Source of the DNA: NBLH01 sp050296515 | Lineage (GTDB): Bacteria; Bacteroidota; Bacteroidia; Bacteroidales; NBLH01 | Reading direction: 5' to 3' | NCBI GenBank assembly: GCA_050296515.1 | Contig: JBNKRJ010000098.1 | Location: forward strand, 1-64,000 | Length of the DNA stretch: 64,000 nt | Shown here: piece after piece, positions 62,811-64,000 of the stretch | Layout of the letters: every line of letters starts with the position of its first letter | Position numbering within the stretch: position 1 is the stretch's first letter | Notes under the pieces: generated by a model | Database searches by the model: none | Seen by the model: the letters and a program-made list of their open reading frames with translations, nothing else | Told to the model about the DNA's origin: nothing | Position numbers and translations under genes: made by a program

Positions 62811-63569
62811 ATGGTAGAGATTTGTGCATTGGCATCGGGGAGTAATGGGAATAGTTATTACATTGGAAATGAGAAGGAAGCAGTATTAATTGACGCCGGA
62901 ATTTTCTATAAACGTTTGAATGAGCGTTTAACCGAGGCAAATTTAGACAAATCAAAAATCAAAGCAGTTTTTATTTCTCACGAGCATGCCGATCATGTAC
63001 AGGGAGTGCGTGTTACCACTAAAAAACTTGAAATACCTGCAATTTTTAGTAGATTGACCCTTCAGAATGCCCAAAGAAGGCATCGCCCGGATTTATTTTC
63101 TTATTTTGAACCCGGAGTTGAATACAAATTTGGAAGCGTAAGTGTGTTTCCTTTTTTAAAGAAACACGATGCCATTGAACCATGCAGCTTTAGGGTTGAA
63201 ATAGGAAGGAAGAACATTGGAGTTTTTACCGATATTGGAGCAATTGATGATGTTGTAATAAAAGAATTCCAAAAATGCGATGCTGTTTTTCTTGAGACCA
63301 ATTACGATAAAGACATGCTTTGGAATGGTCATTATCCTCATTATATAAAACAACGTGTTGATTCTGAAAAGGGGCATTTATCAAACTTGCAGGCTCTTGA
63401 ATTAGTTCAAAAACATGCATCGCCTGAACTGAAGCATATTTTTTTATCTCATATTTCAGATAGTAATAATACATATGATTTAGCTAAAGAAGTATTTTCT
63501 GTTCTAAATGGTAAATACAGTGTACAATTAACTTCCCGCGAAGGTATTTCAAAAGTGGTTAGGTTTTAA
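62811..63569 (+). CDS. YycJ/WalJ-like MBL-fold metallohydrolase
   Basis: A 252-residue metallo-beta-lactamase-fold protein. The metal site is complete: HEHADHVQG near residue 58, then DIGAIDD near 140, and HISDSN near 219, with EICALASGSNGNSYYIG at the start as in YycJ. YycJ-like proteins are probable nucleases connected with cell-wall and DNA processes in Firmicutes; the role in this phylum is not known. It starts 77 bp after the kinase, perhaps in the same transcript. Confidence 0.9.
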   Translation: MVEICALASGSNGNSYYIGNEKEAVLIDAGIFYKRLNERLTEANLDKSKIKAVFISHEHADHVQGVRVTTKKLEIPAIFSRLTLQNAQRRHRPDLFSYFEPGVEYKFGSVSVFPFLKKHDAIEPCSFRVEIGRKNIGVFTDIGAIDDVVIKEFQKCDAVFLETNYDKDMLWNGHYPHYIKQRVDSEKGHLSNLQALELVQKHASPELKHIFLSHISDSNNTYDLAKEVFSVLNGKYSVQLTSREGISKVVRF

Positions 63570-63658
63570 TGAGTTAATATCTAGGTAGTTGGTATTTTCA
63601 CTTTTAGTGGCATATTCAGTAACTTTATCCTGCAAAATTAAGTTTATATAAGGGTACA

Positions 63659-63979
63659 GTGATGAATAGATATGCGATGTTTTTTTTTCTTGTATATAAT
63701 CTGGCTATAATGGTCGATGCGCAAAATGATACAAGTTTAGTTAAGATTCATTCAAAAATGTGGTTTGTTTCAGAGATTGATCACTCAATAATTGAAATGG
63801 ATGAGGAAGGAAACCAATTTGATCATTATGATAATTACATTGTTGTAGATTTTCAGAAACAAAAACTTAAAATTCCTTATGATAACAATTACATATTTTG
63901 GGATGAATATGATGAGAACTTGAATGTGAAGAAGAAGGTAGTACAGAATTATTCTACAAAAGATAAAACCTGCAAATAG
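63659..63979 (+). CDS. Small secreted protein, unknown function
   Basis: A 106-residue protein. A signal peptide (YAMFFFLVYNLAIMVDAQ) is followed by a short acidic and aromatic mature chain of about 86 residues with regular beta-strand spacing (MWFVSEIDHSIIEMDEEGNQFDHYDNYIVVDF in part). There is no lipobox or sorting domain, and it ends KDKTCK. It lies 21 bp before the window end. A family could not be assigned. Confidence 0.55.
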   Translation: MMNRYAMFFFLVYNLAIMVDAQNDTSLVKIHSKMWFVSEIDHSIIEMDEEGNQFDHYDNYIVVDFQKQKLKIPYDNNYIFWDEYDENLNVKKKVVQNYSTKDKTCK

Positions 63980-64000
63980 AAAAGTCAAATACAGACTCTT

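Noticed and set aside
1..64000. tRNA or rRNA genes
   Set aside because: No cloverleaf with GGTTCGA-type T loop or rRNA stretch was recognised by eye in any intergenic region; a tRNAscan run would settle this.

Overview
The window is about 64 kb of AT-rich DNA that looks like an ordinary chromosome of a Bacteroidota bacterium, probably a Bacteroidia/Marinilabiliales-type organism. The case rests on several things. There are type IX secretion (T9SS) C-terminal sorting domains, a complete moxR-batABCDE cluster, a TonB receptor with a carboxypeptidase-like N-terminal domain, and PAS-rich histidine kinases. Promoters match the Bacteroidetes TTG-N19/20-TAnnTTTG form, and Shine-Dalgarno sequences are scarce. 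The genus cannot be named from this sequence. No tRNA, rRNA, CRISPR array, complete IS element or prophage was found.

Layout. 0-16.9 kb is mostly housekeeping: a secreted protein of unknown role, a YfcE-like phosphoesterase, an rsmE-clc-truA gene group, two large PAS histidine kinases, recF, a TPR protein followed by ribH, a secreted beta-helix protein and an ADP-ribosylglycohydrolase fused to an extra N-terminal domain. 16.9-21.4 kb holds a transducer-like membrane protein, then a small His/Cys protein with a His-rich TonB receptor. 21.5-30.4 kb is the moxR-DUF58-batA-E operon on the minus strand. 30.6-43.1 kb holds a small lipoprotein, a DAACS symporter, the rpsF-rpsR-rplI operon, dnaX, a large Asp-box T9SS protein, ferritin, monomeric isocitrate dehydrogenase and a FabH-like synthase. 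43.4-47.4 kb has an OB-fold lipoprotein, a PepSY-type membrane protein, oxyR, and three tandem short membrane paralogs with a DUF2752 protein. 47.6-53.4 kb is accessory: a ParM/actin-like protein, three poorly known genes, a degenerate 41-nt tandem array and a 5'-truncated membrane gene. 53.4-58.9 kb is a secreted-protein module made of a tail-fibre-like protein, a broken duplicate of a protease N-terminus, a full T9SS serine protease and an outer-membrane lipoprotein. 58.9-64 kb has a YfhO-like membrane protein, a histidine kinase, a YycJ-like MBL hydrolase and a small secreted protein.

Most interesting observations. The actin-like protein at 47669-49327 appears circularly permuted: its phosphate-1 motif lies after the adenosine motif rather than at the N-terminus, and it is followed by a tail of about 210 Glu/Lys-rich residues. 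The secreted protease at 55295-57739 has a tandem partial copy upstream. The two copies differ by one A in a poly-A tract, in a way that suggests a compensated frameshift or slippage. A non-coding tandem array with a period of about 41 nt occupies 51499-51790. Several REP- or MITE-like inverted repeats sit between genes.
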